A DNA stretch of 64,000 bases from Psychrobacter fozii (GTDB taxonomy: Bacteria; Pseudomonadota; Gammaproteobacteria; Pseudomonadales; Moraxellaceae), in assembly GCF_003217155.1 (NCBI RefSeq), contig NZ_QJSU01000011.1, forward strand, positions 37,246 through 101,245, written 5' to 3'. The position numbers and the translations under genes are program-made. The first letter of the stretch is position 1. Each line of letters opens with the position of its first letter. Positions 1 to 9,607 of this stretch are shown here, piece after piece. Under the pieces are notes generated by a model. It saw only the letters and a list, made by a program, of their open reading frames with translations, was not told where the DNA came from and did no database searches.

Positions 1-1
1 T

Positions 2-1492
2 GGTCGAATTAGCGGCATTGGCAAAGCGGGCAACCCTGATATCCAGCCTGCCATCGATATTGCGATTGGCGGTGCTACCGAAATCATTTCTGGTGAAGGC
101 AAAATCCTGACAGCAGGCGGTGTCGATAGCCATATTCATTTTATTGCACCACAGCAGTGTGAGACAGCGCTTATGTCAGGCGTGACCACAATGCTTGGTG
201 GTGGTACAGGGCCTGCACAGGGTACGCTCGCGACTACCTGTACACCAGGGGCTTATCATATTGCTTCAATGCTAAAATCTACCGATAGTATTCCTATGAA
301 TATCGGATTACTGGGCAAAGGAAATGTGAGTGTACCAGAACCTATTGCAGAACAAATCGAAGCAGGTGCCGTAGGGCTAAAGCTACATGAAGATTGGGGT
401 ACTACTCCGCAAGCCATTGATAACTGTTTGAGTGTCGCTGAAGAGTATGATGTGCAAGTGGCGATCCATACCGATACTTTAAATGAAAGTGGTTATCTCG
501 AGAGTACATTAGCAGCGTTCAAGAATCGCTGTATCCATACTTTTCACACTGAAGGGGCAGGTGGTGGACATGCCCCTGATATTCTGAAAGCCATTGGCGA
601 GTCGCATGTTTTGCCATCTTCGACCAATCCAACGCGCCCTTATACCGTCAATACTATTGACGAGCATCTCGATATGCTGATGGTCTGTCATCATTTGAGC
701 CCTGCTATCGCTGAAGATGTGGCTTTTGCAGAAAGTCGTATTCGCCAAGAGACCATCGCCGCAGAAGATATCTTGCATGATTTGGGCGCGATTTCGATGA
801 TGAGTAGTGACTCGCAAGCCATGGGGCGGGTGGGCGAAGTGGTTATTCGTACGTGGCAGACTGCGCACAAAATGAAAGTGCAACGCGGACATCTTGCCCC
901 AGACGCAACAGCAACCATAGAGGATAAGCAGCAGTTCATCACGCTGACGGACTACGACCGCAGTGAGGATAACGATAATTTTCGTATCAAACGCTATATC
1001 GCAAAATACACCATCAACCCTGCGATTACTCATGGTATCAGCGATATGGTTGGCTCTATCGAAGAGGGAAAATGGGCCGATATGGTGTTATGGTCGCCCA
1101 AATTTTTTGGGGTAAAGCCTGAATGCATCATCAAAGGTGGCCTTATCGCTGCTGTGCCGATGGGCGATATTAATGCCTCTATTCCTACCCCGCAACCCGT
1201 ACATTATCGTCCTATGTTTGCCACTTATCCAAAATCGGTTGCCCAAACCAGCATTACCTTTATGTCACAGGCTGCCATCGATAAACAAGTGGATAAGCAG
1301 CTTGGCTTGACTAAAGTTATCGAGCCAGTACATGGTATTCGTCATATTCGCAAAAGCGACATGCGCTTTAATAGCTACTGTCCGGATATGGATATTAACC
1401 CTGAGACTTATGAAGTGCGTGCCGATGGCGAGATGCTAACCTGCGAGCCTGTCGATGTCTTACCCATGGCGCAGCGCTACTTTTTATTCTAA
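2..1492 (+). CDS. ureC: Urease alpha subunit, 5'-truncated by window edge
   Basis: Catalytic subunit of urease (urea to ammonia and carbamate) with a di-nickel centre. The frame is open from base 2, so 496 residues are visible of about 570; the N-terminal beta domain lies outside. Seen: the HIH nickel pair in GGVDSHIHF, the lysine that is carbamylated in GLKLHEDWG, the histidines of VAIHTD and HTEGAGGGH, the mobile-flap Cys-His in VCHHLSPAI, and the Asp of [10 protein letters not shown]. The family C-terminus (QRYFLF) is intact. All active-site residues in view are present, so it should be functional. It heads ureC-E-F-G-J on the same strand. Confidence 0.97.
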   Translation, partial: GRISGIGKAGNPDIQPAIDIAIGGATEIISGEGKILTAGGVDSHIHFIAPQQCETALMSGVTTMLGGGTGPAQGTLATTCTPGAYHIASMLKSTDSIPMNIGLLGKGNVSVPEPIAEQIEAGAVGLKLHEDWGTTPQAIDNCLSVAEEYDVQVAIHTDTLNESGYLESTLAAFKNRCIHTFHTEGAGGGHAPDILKAIGESHVLPSSTNPTRPYTVNTIDEHLDMLMVCHHLSPAIAEDVAFAESRIRQETIAAEDILHDLGAISMMSSDSQAMGRVGEVVIRTWQTAHKMKVQRGHLAPDATATIEDKQQFITLTDYDRSEDNDNFRIKRYIAKYTINPAITHGISDMVGSIEEGKWADMVLWSPKFFGVKPECIIKGGLIAAVPMGDINASIPTPQPVHYRPMFATYPKSVAQTSITFMSQAAIDKQVDKQLGLTKVIEPVHGIRHIRKSDMRFNSYCPDMDINPETYEVRADGEMLTCEPVDVLPMAQRYFLF

Positions 1493-1558
1493 GCACTTTT
1501 TACTCTAAACACTTTTTACTCTAAACACTTTGTTATTCCAAGTATTTTATTATTCTAA
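1493..1558 (+). repeat. Degenerate 16-18 bp tandem repeats of the ureC 3' end
   Basis: Four units follow the ureC stop (1493-1508, 1509-1524, 1525-1540, 1541-1558). Each resembles the last codons of ureC at 1476-1492 (core ACTTTTTAYTCTAA). The second unit repeats the first almost exactly; the last two have diverged. Slippage from the gene end is the simplest origin. Confidence 0.75.
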
Positions 1559-1612
1559 ATATTGTGAGTTTTACGCCTTAACCGTTTGAGCAACAACAGC
1601 CAGAGTATAATA

Positions 1613-2242
1613 ATGATGAAGATATTTAATACCCGTTTAAATGCCCCAAATGACGCTCAAAAAACACAATTAGCAAAACAGCATCAAACCAATGACTATC
1701 TACTGTTAGATTTTGATACTCGCCAGCATTCTCGATTTAAAGCCACTACGGTTGCAGGTGAGAGCGTTGGTGTAGACTTGCCTCGGACAGGTACTCTCAA
1801 AGGTAATGATGTGCTAATCAATGAGGAAGGTGAGTTAATACAAGTCATCGCTAAACCTCAGGTCGTCACCAAAGTCACCGCTGATGATGTTTTTACGTTG
1901 ATGAAAGGCGCCTATCATTTAGGCAATCGGCACGTGCCACTGATGTTTGACCATAGTTTTGACCACGGTGATGCAGGCTATGCGTTATATTTTGAAAACG
2001 ACCATGTGCTTGCGCAAATGTTAGAGCGTCTTGGATTGCGGGTTGAAGGTGCTTCGGTACCGTTTGAACCTGAAACAGGGGCATATCAGTCAGGGCAAGG
2101 GCACTCGCATGGTCATTCTCACTCACATGCTCATGCGGATTCAAGTAGTGATTCACATAGCCATTCGCACAGTAATAAGCACGAACACAGCCATAGCCAC
2201 GAACACAGCCATCATCATGAGACTGTAGGGCAGTCAAAGTGA
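1613..2242 (+). CDS. ureE: Urease accessory protein UreE, nickel chaperone
   Basis: UreE carries Ni2+ to the urease apoenzyme with UreD/F/G. The fold is N-terminal peptide-binding domain plus metal-binding domain (GNRHVPLMF around residue 105), and the C-terminus is a long His-rich tail (about 45 residues dominated by HSH and HEH repeats) typical of nickel-storing UreE. I chose the ATG at 1613 (MMKIFNTRL, family-like) over an in-frame TTG at 1586 that lacks a ribosome site. The stop overlaps the ureF start by four bases (GTGA), implying translational coupling. Confidence 0.92.
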   Translation: MMKIFNTRLNAPNDAQKTQLAKQHQTNDYLLLDFDTRQHSRFKATTVAGESVGVDLPRTGTLKGNDVLINEEGELIQVIAKPQVVTKVTADDVFTLMKGAYHLGNRHVPLMFDHSFDHGDAGYALYFENDHVLAQMLERLGLRVEGASVPFEPETGAYQSGQGHSHGHSHSHAHADSSSDSHSHSHSNKHEHSHSHEHSHHHETVGQSK

Positions 2243-3006
2243 CCAGTACACAGTCTGCTCAGCCGGACCAACTTGGACAGCTGCTGATGCTGGCATCGAG
2301 CAACTTACCCATTGGTAGTTATACGTATTCGCAAGGTGTTGAGTCAGCGATTGAGTCAGGCGTGGTCTCTGACGAAGCCAGTACGCTGGTATTTATGCAG
2401 GACTATTTAGCGCTTGCTGTTATCGGCTACGAGTTACCCGTATTAGGGCTAATAATGCTCGCACTTGGTCAAGGTAATGACACGCTAGCTGCAAATCTAG
2501 CACACGATTATCATGCTGGCTTAGAGAGTAAAGAGTTTGTGCTTGAGTCTCAGCAACTGGCTCAAGCAATGGTATCTTGGCTCAATGAAGTACTTAGCCT
2601 CGGTATACCTGCTGAGATACCTGAAGACGGATACTTGCCACTTTTTGCTCATATTGCACAGCACTGGCAGCTACCATTGGCACAGTCAATGACCACGTAT
2701 GGCTTCGCCCAACTAGAAAACATGGTATTGGCTGCGGTCAAGACAGTACCGTTAGGACAGATGGCAGGTCAGCGTATCCTGTGGCAATTACAGAGTGAGT
2801 TGGCGGCGCAGATTGATGCCGTTAGCACTAACATACAGCATGCTTTTGATACATTAATGGTATCGTCAGATTCGCTTGAAGAGCAAGACTGTCAGCAACT
2901 ATGCCAAGACCTCTATGAAATACTCAATATATCGAATAACTTGCCCAATTTGGCTATCCTCTCAAGTATGCATGAGGAGCAATACAGTCGATTATTCCGC
3001 TCATAA
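2239..3006 (+). CDS. ureF: Urease accessory protein UreF
   Basis: UreF acts with UreD(H) and UreG to activate urease, gating GTP use and nickel delivery. The 255-residue all-helical protein has the conserved LLMLASSNLPIGSYTYSQGVESAIESG opening region and the LGQMAGQRILW segment near residue 175. The GTG start lies inside the ureE stop, so translation is coupled. Length is slightly above the usual 220-240. No ureD is seen, but it could lie upstream of the window. Confidence 0.94.
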   Translation: MTSTQSAQPDQLGQLLMLASSNLPIGSYTYSQGVESAIESGVVSDEASTLVFMQDYLALAVIGYELPVLGLIMLALGQGNDTLAANLAHDYHAGLESKEFVLESQQLAQAMVSWLNEVLSLGIPAEIPEDGYLPLFAHIAQHWQLPLAQSMTTYGFAQLENMVLAAVKTVPLGQMAGQRILWQLQSELAAQIDAVSTNIQHAFDTLMVSSDSLEEQDCQQLCQDLYEILNISNNLPNLAILSSMHEEQYSRLFRS

Positions 3007-3063
3007 TTGTACCTTTATTTCTATTTATACTTATTAATATACAAACTGCTTTAGGAATTCAAT

Positions 3064-3753
3064 ATGTCTCTAACCCCGCTCAAACCAAAAAACTCTCAAT
3101 CTATATCAGACTTACAGACTGATAACGACCGCCAAAATCAGCCATCTGGATTATCGTGCCTACGCCTTGGCATTGGTGGGCCTGTTGGTAGTGGTAAGAC
3201 CGCGTTGACGTTGCGTTTGTGCCAAAACATGCGCGACACGGTCAATATGGCAGTAGTGACCAACGATATCTATACCAAAGAAGATTCAGAGTTTTTGACC
3301 CGTAATGATGCCATGCCTGCTGAGCGTATTCGCGGTGTAGAAACAGGTGGCTGTCCGCATACGGCTATCCGCGAAGATGCGTCTATTAATCTGACTGCTA
3401 TTGCCGAGCTGCAAGCAACTTTCGAAGATTTAGAGATGATTATCATCGAGTCAGGTGGTGATAATTTGGCGGCGACGTTTAGCCCAGAGCTGTCTGATTT
3501 GACACTATACGTTATTGATGTTTCAGCAGGCGATAAGATACCTCGAAAAGGTGGGCCGGGAATTACCAAGTCTGATCTATTAATTATTAATAAGACTGAT
3601 CTTGCGCCTATGGTAGGGGCTTCGTTAGAAGTCATGGCAAGAGATGCCAAAAAAATGCGCGGTGATAAGCCATTTATATTTAGCAACATGAAAACAGGGG
3701 ATGGACTGAATGAAATTATCGCCTTTATCAAAGAGCAAGGCATGCTTGCTTAG
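3064..3753 (+). CDS. ureG: Urease accessory GTPase UreG
   Basis: SIMIBI-class GTPase that powers nickel insertion into urease. Seen: P-loop GPVGSGKT (about residues 39-46), the nickel-binding CPH motif in [32 protein letters not shown], and the guanine motif NKTD. An extra N-terminal stretch of about 30 polar residues precedes the usual start; the in-frame ATG at 3064 is the only one suited to that length. It lies 57 bases after ureF. Confidence 0.96.
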   Translation: MSLTPLKPKNSQSISDLQTDNDRQNQPSGLSCLRLGIGGPVGSGKTALTLRLCQNMRDTVNMAVVTNDIYTKEDSEFLTRNDAMPAERIRGVETGGCPHTAIREDASINLTAIAELQATFEDLEMIIIESGGDNLAATFSPELSDLTLYVIDVSAGDKIPRKGGPGITKSDLLIINKTDLAPMVGASLEVMARDAKKMRGDKPFIFSNMKTGDGLNEIIAFIKEQGMLA

Positions 3754-3824
3754 TTAATAGAAGCTCGCGAACTATGACTTACAAGCTACGAACAACCAAA
3801 TTATTAATATTAAGGAGCACTCCC

Positions 3825-4580
3825 ATGACAGCCTCTACCAATACAAAAACTATAACAAAGACGCATTTTTCACAGGCTCTATCCGCTCGTAATATAGCGG
3901 GTGGCTCAACGGTGATGATGACCTCATTGATGCTACCGTCATTGGCACAGGCACATGCAGGACATATTCATTCAACGGCTACGCACACATCATCGCTGTT
4001 AGGTACTTTGCAAGCAGGGCTGATGCATCCGCTGACTGGCTTTGATCATTTGTTTTTGGCAGTCGGTATGGGCATGTTGTTCTACGGGTTACAAAAGCAG
4101 CGCTTGGGCATGATGTCATTGGCAGGAGGGCTATCGTTGGGCGCGGTCTTAGCCACAGTCAGTGCTTTGGTAGGTGGTGGTGCGTTTGGTTCGGCCGCTG
4201 GCATGGTTGAGATGGCGATACTGTTGTCAGTTGCGGTATTGGCATTCGTGTTACTGGGTCAATGGCGCGGAAAAGCTGCATCATTAAATACGTCAGTAGC
4301 GAGCACGGCAACTACAAGTGACGTACCATTGCTGAGTATGACTTTTGGCGGCTTGGCAGTATTTCACGGTATGGCACATGCGATGGAATTGCCAGCACAG
4401 ATCGGCGTATCAGGTCAGTTAGGTTTTTATGCCGGTATGATGATGTCTATGTTAGGACTCTATGCGGTTGGTATGGTGATCAATCAGCAGTTGCAACAGC
4501 GCTTGGGTGGTCATTTTTGGTTCCAACGTGGGTTGGTGGTGCTAGGTTTAGGAGCAGTGTTTATTCCTGTTTTAACCTAA
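3825..4580 (+). CDS. ureJ: HupE/UreJ family membrane protein, probable nickel permease
   Basis: Predicted inner-membrane protein of the HupE/UreJ family, thought to bring nickel to urease or hydrogenase. The ATG at 3825 has an AAGGAG site 7 bases upstream and is preferred to the ATG at 3774. Residues 1-45 look like a signal peptide ending ..AQAHA, followed by His-rich HAGHIHSTATH and the family motif HPLTGFDHLFLAVGMG, then about five hydrophobic segments; HGMAHAMELP is the second conserved His motif. Last gene of the urease run. Confidence 0.88.
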   Translation: MTASTNTKTITKTHFSQALSARNIAGGSTVMMTSLMLPSLAQAHAGHIHSTATHTSSLLGTLQAGLMHPLTGFDHLFLAVGMGMLFYGLQKQRLGMMSLAGGLSLGAVLATVSALVGGGAFGSAAGMVEMAILLSVAVLAFVLLGQWRGKAASLNTSVASTATTSDVPLLSMTFGGLAVFHGMAHAMELPAQIGVSGQLGFYAGMMMSMLGLYAVGMVINQQLQQRLGGHFWFQRGLVVLGLGAVFIPVLT

Positions 4581-4746
4581 ATATAGTCAATCCTCTATAG
4601 AATAGCTACAGCGTTAACCTCGCTTGAAGTATCACATATATATCTGCACTCGGTTGCCTCGACTCTCTTTTAAATTGAATCAACTATAGAGTATCAGTTT
4701 CTATTACATGATTTAGCTATTCACTGAGTTCATTATATTTACCCAT

Positions 4747-4785
4747 AAAAATACGGCCCCAATCGATGATCGGGGCCGTATTTTG
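4747..4785. terminator. Bidirectional terminator between ureJ and tig
   Basis: Perfect 13-bp inverted repeat (4748-4760 with 4772-4784), GC-rich core GGCCCC/GGGGCC, flanked by A-run on the left and T-run on the right, so it can end both the urease and tig transcripts. Confidence 0.9.
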
Positions 4786-4799
4786 TGAGCTAAGAACAT

Positions 4800-4830
4800 G
4801 AGCGCTATCTAACTAAAACAGATAGCGCTC
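4800..4830 (-). terminator. Hairpin directly after tig
   Basis: Perfect 11-bp inverted repeat GAGCGCTATCT/AGATAGCGCTC, 8 bases after the tig stop. No T-run follows on the minus strand; it may protect the 3' end or act together with the stronger hairpin at 4747-4785. Confidence 0.55.
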
Positions 4831-4838
4831 AGTCTAGA

Positions 4839-6182
4839 CTACATGGCTTGCTGCTGTTGTTGCTGAGCAGCTAGCAAGTCTTGGTAGCTAACTTCTTTGT
4901 CAGTTACTTTGCCTTGCTCGATTAGATAATCAACCACTTGGTCTTCTAGTACAACAGACTCAATGTTAGCGCGCTGTTGCTTATCAGTGGTGTAGTACTC
5001 GATCACTTCTGCTGGATCTTCGTAGTTTTCAGCCGCTTCTTTGATGAATGTCTCAACGCGTGCTTGATCTACTTCTAAGCCTTTGGTATCGATAACACGA
5101 GCAACGATGATGCCAAGACGGGCAGCACGTAGCGCTTGCTCTTCAAATAGCTCGTTTGGTAGCATGTCTTTATCGAAGCTATCAGCATTCGCGCCGAACT
5201 GCTGAGAAAAACGTTGCATCATCATGTTGCGTTGACGCTCGATTTCTTGCTCTAGCATAGCGTTTGGTACGTCAAACTCGTTCTTTTCTAGCAATGCGTC
5301 AAAAGTCGCTTGCTTAACTTGGCTACGCGCAGCGTTTTTGATTTCGCGTTCCATGTTTTTGCGTACGTCGTCTTTTAGTTTTTCAACACCGCCTTCTTTT
5401 ACGCCGAATAGCTCAAGGAACGCGTCGTCGATTTCAGGTAGCTTAGATTTTTCAACCAGTTTTACGTTGATTTTGAACTGAGCTTCTTTACCTGCTAAGT
5501 TTTCAGCTTGGTAATCTTCTGGGAAAGTTACTTCGATGATTTTTTCGTCGCCAGCTTTCATGCCTTTGATACCCGCTTCAAAGCCAGGAATCATTTGGTT
5601 GCTACCGATAACCAATTTGAAGTCTTCAGCAGAGCCGCCTTCGAATTTTTCGCCGTCGATAGAACCTTCAAAGTCAAAAGTCACTTGGTTGTCTTTCGCA
5701 GCCATGCCTTTTTTCTCAACGAATTCTTCACGTTGCTTTTGTAGGTTTTCGATCATGGTGTCAACGTCAGCTTCATCAACCTTGGCAGTATGACGCTCAA
5801 CTTCGATCTCATCGATACCTTGTACGTCTACTTCTGGGAAGATTTCAACAGTCGCTTGATATACCAAGAAGTCATCTTCAAGTTTTACGTCGTCGATGTT
5901 AGGCATGCCAACAGCGCGGATGTCTTCAGATTTGATCGCTTCAAACACAGTATCACGGATCACATCGTTGATAACTTCTTGTTGAATGCCAGCACCGTAC
6001 TGAGAGCGGATGTGTGACATAGGGACGTTACCTTTACGGAAACCGTCAATCTTGGCAGTTTTCGCAACTTGGCGAATACGGCCTTCGACTTTGTTTTGAA
6101 TTTTTTCAACAGGTACTTTAACTGTCAATTGGGTTTCTTTGTTAGATAGCTTGTTGGTTGTGACTTGTAAATCTGTAGCCAT
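4839..6182 (-). CDS. tig: Trigger factor, ribosome-associated chaperone and prolyl isomerase
   Basis: Binds nascent chains at the ribosomal exit tunnel. 447 residues in three parts: N-terminal ribosome-binding domain with the signature [17 protein letters not shown] (residues 48-64), FKBP-type PPIase domain (about 150-240, [15 protein letters not shown]), and a helical C-terminal domain ending in a poly-Gln run (QQQQQQQAM). In many proteobacteria clpP-clpX follow; here a terminator follows, so tig is monocistronic. Confidence 0.98.
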   Translation of the reverse strand: MATDLQVTTNKLSNKETQLTVKVPVEKIQNKVEGRIRQVAKTAKIDGFRKGNVPMSHIRSQYGAGIQQEVINDVIRDTVFEAIKSEDIRAVGMPNIDDVKLEDDFLVYQATVEIFPEVDVQGIDEIEVERHTAKVDEADVDTMIENLQKQREEFVEKKGMAAKDNQVTFDFEGSIDGEKFEGGSAEDFKLVIGSNQMIPGFEAGIKGMKAGDEKIIEVTFPEDYQAENLAGKEAQFKINVKLVEKSKLPEIDDAFLELFGVKEGGVEKLKDDVRKNMEREIKNAARSQVKQATFDALLEKNEFDVPNAMLEQEIERQRNMMMQRFSQQFGANADSFDKDMLPNELFEEQALRAARLGIIVARVIDTKGLEVDQARVETFIKEAAENYEDPAEVIEYYTTDKQQRANIESVVLEDQVVDYLIEQGKVTDKEVSYQDLLAAQQQQQQAM

Positions 6183-6447
6183 GTTAATTACACCTTTAGG
6201 ATTAGATAGTACTTAAAATTAAGCAGTACTTAGGATTAAATGGTAATAGACAAACCGAGCCTCAAAATACGGGCGTGTACAACGGATTGCCGTTGGAATA
6301 AATAGGGGACAATGATAGCCCGCAACGTCCATATCAGTGTCAGTAGCAATCGCTGCCAGCACAAAATATAAAACTGCTGAGGTTGTAAATGCTATCAAAT
6401 ATCAATAATAAACCGTTAATGCACCGCATAATAACGCTTTTTGGTGA

Positions 6448-6477
6448 ATTATACAGACATATAACGGTTTTCGACAA
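6448..6477 (-). promoter_or_regulatory. Candidate sigma70 promoter of tig
   Basis: On the minus strand: TTGTCG (6472-6477), 18-bp spacer, TATAAT (6448-6453). The start would lie near 6441, giving a leader of about 250 bases before tig. Pattern match only. Confidence 0.45.
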
Positions 6478-6577
6478 AATTTTTAAAAGTAGAACAGTAT
6501 AATCTATCTGATTATTAAAGTAAAAATTATCTGTTTGGTGTCATGTTTCCTTATGTTGCTTGCCTTTATGGGAGCAC

Positions 6578-7240
6578 TTATAAAGGCAGTTGCGCCAATA
6601 GCTGTTGAATGGCCTGACCGCGATGACTGATACTGTTTTTATCAGCAGCGCTCAAGCTGGCTGCACTGGCTTGTAAGTCAGGTAACCAAAACAATGGGTC
6701 ATAACCAAAGCCACCATCACCATGCGCTGTCTCTGAAATCTCGCCATGCCATAATCCTTGAGCGATGATTGGTAATGGATCATCAGCATGGCGCACCATC
6801 GCCAGTACACAAACAAATAACCCTTTAATAGGCTCGCTCGCGTGCTCAGTACGAATAGGCTGCAAGTCAGCGATGAGCTTGGCATTATTTTTACTATCGT
6901 TACCATGCTCACCAGCATAGCGAGCAGAGTAAATCCCCGGTGCATTACCGAGTGCAGGCACACACAGTCCTGAGTCGTCAGCGATAGCAGGCAGTCCGCT
7001 GATACGGCTAGCATGACGCGCTTTGATAATGGCGTTTTCTACAAAGCTCAAGCCGTCTTCGATGGCGTCTTCGATATCGAGCTGACCTTGCGGGATGATT
7101 GTCACCTCTAGATTGGCCTCAGCGAATAACCGTTTAAACTCAGCCAACTTGCCTTTGTTATTACTGGCTAGCACCCATTGGGTACTTGGTGCTGATTGTG
7201 TCGCGTGTAGGGGAGTGTCGATGATGCTTGTGTTGGTCAT
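6578..7240 (-). CDS. rdgB: XTP/dITP diphosphatase (RdgB/HAM1)
   Basis: Hydrolyses non-canonical purine triphosphates (ITP, XTP) to monophosphates and keeps them out of DNA. Family motifs seen: WVLASNNKGKLAEFKRLF (residues 22-39), IADDSGLCVPALGNAPGIYSARYAG, GDGGFGYDPLF, and SHRGQA at the C-terminus. 220 residues against about 200; the excess is a 20-residue polar N-terminal extension. Single gene, divergent from sodB. Confidence 0.97.
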   Translation of the reverse strand: MTNTSIIDTPLHATQSAPSTQWVLASNNKGKLAEFKRLFAEANLEVTIIPQGQLDIEDAIEDGLSFVENAIIKARHASRISGLPAIADDSGLCVPALGNAPGIYSARYAGEHGNDSKNNAKLIADLQPIRTEHASEPIKGLFVCVLAMVRHADDPLPIIAQGLWHGEISETAHGDGGFGYDPLFWLPDLQASAASLSAADKNSISHRGQAIQQLLAQLPL

Positions 7241-7791
7241 AGTGTCTTTCCGTTAAATAATTACGTAGAGTTTGGTTAATCTAGCTTTTATTTTTAGTGT
7301 CTTTTACTATGTCTATAAATCTAGCTAACCGTCATATTTGCAGTAGTCATTGATGTCTGTGAGGTAGCTTGGGCTATCCGCTGGGCTATCCGCTGACACA
7401 TAGCTAATGGCTATACTGATTGTACGGTCTATAACATTTGGTAACTGATACTTTTGGCCATTGTTGCTATAATACTCGCCAAGCTACAGCGAGTATTATC
7501 CTGTAACTTTTGAATATTTAATTAATAAATGCTTATGAAGTCAAACACTTGGCTTTTAAGCAGAGAATAATAGCAAGCAGTAACCGCTAGGTTCATTTTG
7601 GATTCATAATAATACGTGATATTGTATTGAGCAGTACCGTGTATCAAGCAATAATATTCGTTTCAAACAATAAACTCAGCCAATTTAGTCCGCTATTTTA
7701 TAGTGTTTTTTGCGGTGTAAAAATAGCGTAAAATTCAGTTTCTATAATCAGTTTTATAAACTAACGGCTAAACAGCAAGGATAAAATAACT
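7241..7791. other. Intergenic region rdgB-sodB with an 11-bp palindrome
   Basis: 551 bases without a gene. It holds a perfect inverted repeat ATAATACTCGC/GCGAGTATTAT (7469-7479 and 7489-7499) whose left arm overlaps a TATAAT (7468-7473), and another TATAAT at 7743-7748 near sodB without a convincing -35. Functions as the divergent regulatory region of rdgB and sodB; nothing coding seen. Confidence 0.5.
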
Positions 7792-8421
7792 ATGTCAAAC
7801 ATTACATTGCCAGAACTACCATATGCAAAAGACGCACTAGAGCCACATATCAGTGCCGAGACGCTAGAGTATCATCACGACAAGCATCATAATGCATACG
7901 TGACCAAGCTTAACGATTTGCTACCAGGTTCTGGTCTAGAAGACAAAACTTTGCCAGAAATCATCCTAGCAACTGCTAACGATGACAGCAAGCAAGGTAT
8001 GTTCAACCAAGCAGCTCAAGTATGGAACCACACGTTCTACTGGAACTGCATGACGCCAACGAACGGCGGCGGCGAACCTACTGGTGATCTAAAAGCAAAA
8101 ATCGAAGAAGATTTCGGTAGCTATGACAAGTTCCGTGAAGAGTTCAAAAATGCAGCATTGACTCAGTTTGGTTCAGGCTGGGCATGGCTAGTGGCTGATA
8201 AAGTCGGTGGCAAACTGTCTATCGCTAAAACCCCTAACGCTGGTACACCATTAGCGAACGGCCAAGTAGCGGTATTGACTTGTGATGTATGGGAACATGC
8301 GTACTATGTTGATTACCGTAACCGTCGTCCTGACTATGTTGACACGTTCCTAGACAAGCTAGTGAACTGGGACTACGCAAATGCAAAATATAAAGGTCAA
8401 GACGCTGGCGTTGAAGCATAA
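7792..8421 (+). CDS. sodB: Superoxide dismutase, iron type
   Basis: Cytoplasmic dismutation of superoxide to O2 and H2O2. Metal ligands by motif: H28 (EYHHDKHH), H80 (WNHTFYW), D165 and H169 (DVWEHAYY). The AAQVWNHTFYWNCM block with Gln76 is the pattern of Fe-SOD rather than Mn-SOD. 209 residues, slightly longer than E. coli SodB because of an insert in GQDAGVEA-terminal and loop regions. AAGGAT lies 9 bases before the ATG. Its 3' end recurs in decayed form at 9362-9491. Confidence 0.97.
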   Translation: MSNITLPELPYAKDALEPHISAETLEYHHDKHHNAYVTKLNDLLPGSGLEDKTLPEIILATANDDSKQGMFNQAAQVWNHTFYWNCMTPTNGGGEPTGDLKAKIEEDFGSYDKFREEFKNAALTQFGSGWAWLVADKVGGKLSIAKTPNAGTPLANGQVAVLTCDVWEHAYYVDYRNRRPDYVDTFLDKLVNWDYANAKYKGQDAGVEA

Positions 8422-8448
8422 TATTCAATAGCTAAGTATTTGATTAAT

Positions 8449-8479
8449 AAAAAAGGACACCGCGAGGTGTCCTTTTTTT
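8449..8479 (+). terminator. Rho-independent terminator of sodB
   Basis: AAAAAAGGACACC (8449-8461) pairs with GGTGTCCTTTTTT (8466-8478), loop GCGA, then T-run. A relic of its left arm is still visible after the sodB remnant near 9482-9491. Confidence 0.92.
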
Positions 8480-8509
8480 GGCTCGATAGTTCTTAGTAGA
8501 ACAACGATA

Positions 8510-9250
8510 TTACGCTATACCGCCGTTAGCACCAATATTTTGCCCTGTGACCCAAGCGGCTTCTTCACTCACCAAAAATGCCACTACACGGGCGATATCT
8601 ACTGGTTCACCGATACGGTTAAACGGTGACATGCTAGCTAGGCTTTCTACCGTGTCATCTGCTTTGCCTTCGTGGAACAGCTCAGTATCGGTAGGGCCGG
8701 GAGACACTGCATTGACAGTGATTCCTCGCGTGCCAACTTCTTTAGAGAAGATTCTGGTTAGCTGATCTACCGCACCTTTGGTCGCACAATAGGTGCCATA
8801 AGTGGGCAGCATCATGCGAGTGGTCGTACTTGAGAGATTGACGATACGGCCACCGTCATTGAGTTTAGTTGCTGCCTCACGCAATGTATTAAACGTGCCT
8901 TTTACATTGATAGCAAATATACGGTCAAAGTCTTCATCGGTCGTCTCTGCGATAGGCTTGCAGATAATCACGCCTGCACTATTTACCAAGATATCTGGCT
9001 TACCAAAGGCATCAATAGTGGCATCAAACATCGCTTCGACTTGCTTGGTATTACTGACATCTGCTTGCACAGCGATGGCTTCACCGCCTGCTGATTTAAT
9101 CTGGTTGACGATATCATTGGCTGCTGCGTCATCGTTTGCATAATTTATGACGGTTTTAGCCCCTGCTGATGCTAGCAATATGGCTATCTGTGCGCCGATA
9201 CCTTTTGATGAACCGGTTACAATCGCGACTTTATTAGTTAGTGTTGTCAT
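8510..9250 (-). CDS. Short-chain dehydrogenase/reductase (SDR)
   Basis: NAD(P)-dependent oxidoreductase of the classical SDR family, 246 residues; substrate unknown. Seen: TGSSKGIG nucleotide-binding motif (residues 12-19), NSAG at about 90, catalytic Ser in NLSSTT and YCATK (Tyr-x3-Lys) near residue 153, and PGPTDTE after it. It lies on the minus strand between intact sodB and a decayed sodB tail, so it is likely a later insertion. Resembles 3-oxoacyl-ACP reductase-like SDRs, but no lipid genes are adjacent. Confidence 0.93.
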   Translation of the reverse strand: MTTLTNKVAIVTGSSKGIGAQIAILLASAGAKTVINYANDDAAANDIVNQIKSAGGEAIAVQADVSNTKQVEAMFDATIDAFGKPDILVNSAGVIICKPIAETTDEDFDRIFAINVKGTFNTLREAATKLNDGGRIVNLSSTTTRMMLPTYGTYCATKGAVDQLTRIFSKEVGTRGITVNAVSPGPTDTELFHEGKADDTVESLASMSPFNRIGEPVDIARVVAFLVSEEAAWVTGQNIGANGGIA

Positions 9251-9361
9251 TATTATTCTCTCTATTATAGGTAATAAATATCAGAGTGCTTGTATTGCAC
9301 TTTGACTGATAATGCTTAATTGACGGTATAGACGTTACCAGTGTGCAAAGATAATGAGTAG

Positions 9362-9491
9362 AGCGGTTCTGTAGGCTTATTTTTAGATAAATTTATCCAT
9401 TGTGTCTACGCAGATGCAAAGCATAAAGGTTAAGAGGTTGGCGTTGAAAAGTATTCTTTAGCTGTTAAGGGTTTGGATAAGAAAAAAGGAC
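9362..9491 (+). pseudogene. Decayed copy of the sodB 3' end
   Basis: Bases 9404-9448 match sodB 8371-8415 at 38 of 45 positions without gaps. In frame it reads LDKFIHCVYADAKHKG-stop-EVGVE against sodB LDKLVNWDYANAKYKGQDAGVE; the match extends weakly upstream to about 9362. After the coding part even the A-run and GGAC of the sodB terminator arm persist (9482-9491). No start and an internal stop: a non-functional remnant, same strand as sodB, 1033 bases downstream of the matching site. Confidence 0.82.
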
Positions 9492-9607
9492 GTTAATAAA
9501 AGAGTTTTTTTGAGGTTTAAACTATTTACTAAAAGTAAATAGCAAGTTGATTTTTAATCGGTACTCACAAAAAAATGATACGATTTCATAAGCGCTATTT
9601 TGTCTTT

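Noticed and set aside
509..1033. Open frame antisense to ureC (174 codons)
   Set aside because: Shadow of ureC; no family motifs, codon pattern explained by the coding strand.
1586..1612. TTG start for ureE
   Set aside because: No ribosome site and the added residues do not resemble the family N-terminus.
3270..3743. Open frame antisense to ureG
   Set aside because: Shadow frame without motifs.
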